From JACQSU01 sp964359785 (lineage in GTDB: Archaea; Nanobdellota; Nanobdellia; Woesearchaeales; JAGWAF01), in NCBI GenBank assembly GCA_964359785.1, contig CAYHWL010000079.1, forward strand, positions 1 to 7,186: a stretch of 7,186 bases of DNA. Reading direction: 5' to 3'. This document shows, piece after piece, positions 4,751 through 7,186 of this stretch. Both the position numbers and the translations under genes were made by a program. Below the pieces are notes generated by a model that was given only the letters and a program-made list of their open reading frames with translations, had not been told where the DNA came from and did no database searches. Numbering within the stretch: the stretch's first letter is position 1; every line of letters begins with the position of its first letter.

Positions 4751-5347
4751 TTGAAAGCGCACAAAGAGCAGCGCGTCGGCGTATTTGTCGATGTGCAGAA
4801 TCTATATTACAGCGCCCGATATGTCTATGACAAACGGGTCAATTTCGCCAATGTCCTCAAGAGCGCAGTGCAGGGCAGAAGGCTTGTGCGCGCGATCGCC
4901 TACTGCATCAAAGCAGACATGATGGGCGAGCACTCATTCTTCGACGCGCTAGAATCGATGGGCTACGAAGTGAAAGCAAAGGACCTCCAGATATTCCCCG
5001 GAGGCGCCAAGAAAGGAGACTGGGACATAGGGATCGCCATGGACGCCATAGAATGCGCACCAAAACTAGATGTCGTAGTGCTCGTCTCTGGCGATGGCGA
5101 CTACAAGGACCTTGTGCAACACCTCAAACGAGCGCTTGGCTGCCGTGTCGAGGCAGTGGCATTTGGCAAAAGCGCAAGCGCGCTGCTGCTCAATGAAGTC
5201 GATGACTTCATCGACCTTGACAAGAACTCAAAAGAATACCTCATCGCAAGGCAAGTGAGAGGCCGTGAGACGCACAAAGAGGCCCCTGTGAAAAGCGCGC
5301 TTGCGCCAAACCTTGGATTTGTCGAACCGGGTGAGCATCATGGTTGA
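4751..5347 (+). CDS. NYN/LabA-like (DUF88) PIN-fold putative ribonuclease
   Basis: A 198-aa protein with a TTG start set by a strong SD. NYN marks: VFVDVQNLYY (D14, N17), GAKKGDWDIGIAMDAI with K88, D92 and D98, and VLVSGDGDYKDLVQHLK with D115 and D117. The order of strands, GCRVEAVAFG at 130-139 and DDFIDLD at 151-157, fits the LabA-like subgroup. The Asp residues form the acidic metal site of PIN-type nucleases, so RNA cleavage is the best guess, though LabA-like proteins also have poorly understood regulatory roles. A polar tail of about 40 residues follows the domain and is probably flexible. Unlike the other NYN protein in the window it has no CxxC pair. It overlaps the next gene by 8 nt and follows the zinc ribbon gene by 4 nt, so it belongs to an operon with redox genes. 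Confidence 0.88.
   Translation: MKAHKEQRVGVFVDVQNLYYSARYVYDKRVNFANVLKSAVQGRRLVRAIAYCIKADMMGEHSFFDALESMGYEVKAKDLQIFPGGAKKGDWDIGIAMDAIECAPKLDVVVLVSGDGDYKDLVQHLKRALGCRVEAVAFGKSASALLLNEVDDFIDLDKNSKEYLIARQVRGRETHKEAPVKSALAPNLGFVEPGEHHG
5329..5334 (+). promoter_or_regulatory. Ribosome binding site of the SudB-like gene
   Basis: GGGTGA ends 5 nt before the ATG at 5340, inside the end of the NYN gene. It favours 5340 over the in-frame TTG at 5301 and GTG at 5331. The family N-terminus also begins right after this ATG. Confidence 0.5.
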
Positions 5348-6107
5348 AGTGCTCTCAAAAAACAAAGTCGCTGAAGGAGTGTTCTATATCATGCTAAAGA
5401 CCCCAGAGATGAGCAAGAAGACCCGTCCTGGACAGTACATCCTCATCAAGAAGACAGCGGATTCACCCACAGTGCCAGTGTTTGTGGCCGAGAAAGACAA
5501 GAAAGGGATCGGGATACTAATCGATGTCAACACCAAACACGGCTCTGAACTCTCTGAACTAAAAAAAGGGACGAAATTGTATACCGTGACAGGGCCGCTT
5601 GGGAAGCCCGTACGCATGGGAGACTTCGGAAATGTGCTGTTGATATCTGACGCCAAGAACATCGGAGCCGCGATGCTCATATGCAACACGCTCCGGAACT
5701 TCGAGAATAAAGTATACTTCATCGCATCATTTAACAGCAAAAAACAACGATTCTGGGAGAGCAAGATCAAGAAAGTCTCTGACAAATTCATGATTGTCAC
5801 AAACAAAGCAGACCAATATATTGATGCGACCATCTGCGAACTCGCGCAGTTATTGCGACGAAAGCATATGACACAGGTGATCGCGCTCACCGACGTGCCT
5901 CTCCTGCAGAAGATAGCCAAAGCGACAGAATTGCGATCAAAGACGTTGACCATGTTACTGCCGCCAATCGGAGATGACGGCATAGGACTGTGCTCCACAT
6001 GCAGATTCACATACGACAATGAATCACGCCTTGCCTGCATCGAAGGGCCAGCGATCGACGCGCACAAAGCAGACTGGGAAAGCATAGTCGCACGCTGGGG
6101 GAAATGA
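5340..6107 (+). CDS. SudB/NfnA/PyrK-like flavoprotein reductase subunit, altered cofactor sites
   Basis: A 255-aa member of the ferredoxin-NADP+ reductase superfamily, in the group that pairs with a GltD-like partner (sulfide dehydrogenase subunit B, NfnA). An N-terminal FAD-type barrel (1-95, with RPGQYILIK at 29-37 and GPLGKP at 85-90) is followed by a nucleotide-binding lobe. The C-terminal [2Fe-2S] part has D213, C218, C221 and C233 in the pattern DGxGxCxxCR and ACxEGP, matching the Asp plus three Cys ligation described for NfnA. Several hallmarks are missing. The RxPxT/S flavin motif reads TVPVFVAE, the glycine-rich GGGxGxAP reads SDAKNIGAAM, and the GAR(N/D)K and TDDGS stretches are not recognisable. 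Flavin or NAD(P)H binding may be weakened or changed. It overlaps the NYN gene by 8 nt and precedes its SudA-like partner by 1 nt, so the two are very likely a heterodimer. Confidence 0.82.
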   Translation: MVEVLSKNKVAEGVFYIMLKTPEMSKKTRPGQYILIKKTADSPTVPVFVAEKDKKGIGILIDVNTKHGSELSELKKGTKLYTVTGPLGKPVRMGDFGNVLLISDAKNIGAAMLICNTLRNFENKVYFIASFNSKKQRFWESKIKKVSDKFMIVTNKADQYIDATICELAQLLRRKHMTQVIALTDVPLLQKIAKATELRSKTLTMLLPPIGDDGIGLCSTCRFTYDNESRLACIEGPAIDAHKADWESIVARWGK

Positions 6108-6108
6108 T

Positions 6109-7186
6109 ATGGCAAAAAAGACGCCTCTACCAGAATGGCTGGGACCTGAAAGCAGACGATGCGGAAACTGCGCCAAAGAATGCACGCACAACAAGATAGG
6201 AACCAATGTGGAAGGAGTATTCGCTCACCTCAAGAAAGGAGATATACACAACGCTAAGAATACACTATTGAACGACGACCCGATCCCGCACGTCACAAGC
6301 CACCTATGCTATGAGAACACGGGATGCCCGCACAATCTCGATATCAAAGGAGTCCTGCGCGATGTCGCACACCACGGCGAAACAAAAGACCCAAAACAAC
6401 GCAAGAATATGCCCGCGCTAGCTATCATCGGGTCTGGGATCGCAGGGATGACAATCGCAACCCTCGCCAAAAATAAGGGGTATGAAGTCCACCTTTTCGA
6501 AGCCATGCCAGAACTTGGCGGATCCATGCGCTATCTAGTCCCAGAGCACCGCATGCCAAAAGAAGCCATCATAAAACAGATAGCTGATGTCAAAAGAGGC
6601 ATCGAAGTCTATACCAATGCCGTGATAGGAAGCACAGTATTTGTCGAGGAATTAGCTCGTGAGTTTGACGCAGTGATCGTCGCCACAGGAGCCAACAAGC
6701 CAGCATTCCCAGGGATACCTGGCGAAAGCTACCATGGTGTGTTTAGCGCAAATGACATCCTGCTTGGCGTCGACCATGGCGCGCCATGCATGACAGCAGT
6801 CGTCGGAAGCACGGAGTCAGCGCTCGACACATCAATCATCCTCGCTAAAAGCGGGAATCAGGTGACCCTGGTCACGCAGAAGGACTCACCGGAGATCTCG
6901 CCAAACAAGAAACTTATAGATATGGCGCTCCGAGCTGGAGTGCAATTCATGGTGCTCACAGAACCCGTCGCGATCAAGGGCGATGACAAATATTTTGTCA
7001 AGGGGATCGAACTGCGGCAACTGATGCTTGGCGATGAAGACTTCGATGGCAAAAGACTGGTGCTCCCTCTTGAGGACTCTGAATTTGTCATGGAGTGCAA
7101 TAAGGTCGTGCTTGGCACAGGACACGATCCGAATCCATCGATCGGGATGTATTCAACGCTCCGGACGATCGGGAAAAACAAGATAT
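6109..7186 (+). CDS. SudA/NfnB/GltD-like FAD-dependent oxidoreductase, 3' end outside the window
   Basis: The frame is open from the ATG at 6109 to the window edge (359 residues seen). An N-terminal Fe-S type segment (about 1-90) is followed by an FAD Rossmann fold, IIGSGIAG at 106-113 with E131, then GGSMRYLVPEHRMPKE at 137-152, which matches the GGxLRYGIPxxRLPK signature of GltD-like proteins. ATG-type sequence VATGA lies at 191-195. The NAD(P)H lobe begins VVGSTESALD (231-240), where relatives have GGGNxAxD, so the glycines are lost. VVLGTGHDPNP at 333-343 matches the C-terminal VxAxGxxPNP. The Fe-S region has only C18, C21, C25, C67 and C73, whereas relatives usually have eight Cys for two [4Fe-4S] clusters. 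The expected role is electron transfer together with the SudB-like subunit. The start follows the previous stop by 1 nt and has GGGGGA at 6097-6102 as a possible SD. The electron donor and acceptor are not readable. Confidence 0.85.
   Translation, partial: MAKKTPLPEWLGPESRRCGNCAKECTHNKIGTNVEGVFAHLKKGDIHNAKNTLLNDDPIPHVTSHLCYENTGCPHNLDIKGVLRDVAHHGETKDPKQRKNMPALAIIGSGIAGMTIATLAKNKGYEVHLFEAMPELGGSMRYLVPEHRMPKEAIIKQIADVKRGIEVYTNAVIGSTVFVEELAREFDAVIVATGANKPAFPGIPGESYHGVFSANDILLGVDHGAPCMTAVVGSTESALDTSIILAKSGNQVTLVTQKDSPEISPNKKLIDMALRAGVQFMVLTEPVAIKGDDKYFVKGIELRQLMLGDEDFDGKRLVLPLEDSEFVMECNKVVLGTGHDPNPSIGMYSTLRTIGKNKI

Noticed and set aside
4366..4764. N-terminal extension of PolB upstream of residue M at 4365
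   Set aside because: The extension has no PolB homology, crosses the divergent zinc ribbon gene and the structured leader, and would need a promoter inside the second NYN gene.
5384..6115. 243-codon minus-strand frame opposite the SudB-like gene
   Set aside because: The plus strand encodes conserved Fe-S motifs in operon context. The antisense protein is rich in Ser, Phe and Met, as expected of a shadow frame.
6858..7181. Minus-strand frames opposite the SudA-like gene
   Set aside because: The plus frame is open to the window edge with intact FAD motifs, so these are shadows.
1..7186. CRISPR arrays, tRNA or rRNA genes, insertion sequences
   Set aside because: I saw no spaced direct repeats, tRNA cloverleaf or TPsiC box, transposase motifs or terminal inverted repeats on either strand.

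Overview
The window looks archaeal. It encodes a family B DNA polymerase of archaeal type that ends in a PCNA-binding (PIP) peptide. Four transcription units start at or within a few bases of a point 24-28 nt downstream of a TATA-like octamer, which implies leaderless or nearly leaderless mRNAs. Genes inside the operon instead carry Shine-Dalgarno (SD) sequences of the GAGGTGA type. The compact layout and small proteins would suit a DPANN-type lineage, but I cannot fix the taxon from the sequence alone.

Left part (1-1015): the tail of an upstream gene is followed by a leaderless dCTP deaminase gene (dcd). It converges, with an 8-nt gap, on a NUDIX hydrolase of the NUDT15-like (MTH2) type. Both act on the nucleotide pool. 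A 12-bp perfect palindrome lies between the dcd TATA box and its start codon.

Middle (1016-1900): a short divergent promoter region serves the NUDIX gene and an AT-rich gene for a NYN/LabA-like (DUF88) PIN-fold protein with a CxxC pair. Next comes a 207-nt gap holding a TATA box, a perfect 10-bp hairpin and a T-rich tail. This is either a terminator or a small hairpin RNA gene.

Right part (1900-7186): polB runs on the minus strand. Its longest ORF (from 4764) runs back over a divergent operon, so the true start must lie downstream, and I favour 4365. The divergent plus-strand operon begins with an RNA leader in which an SD and a 10-codon ORF sit in a 13-bp stem-loop. It then encodes a 41-aa zinc ribbon, a second NYN-domain protein, a SudB/NfnA/PyrK-like flavoprotein subunit and a SudA/NfnB/GltD-like subunit cut off by the window end. 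The two redox proteins keep the overall family pattern but have lost several hallmark cofactor residues.

Together the genes pair replication and dNTP-pool upkeep (dcd, NUDIX, PolB) with two NYN-type putative RNases flanking polB, one of them co-transcribed with a divergent electron-transfer pair. The most notable items are the structured leader at 4548-4620, the altered SudAB-like pair in an operon with a zinc ribbon and a NYN protein, and the small hairpin transcript candidate at about 1732-1787.
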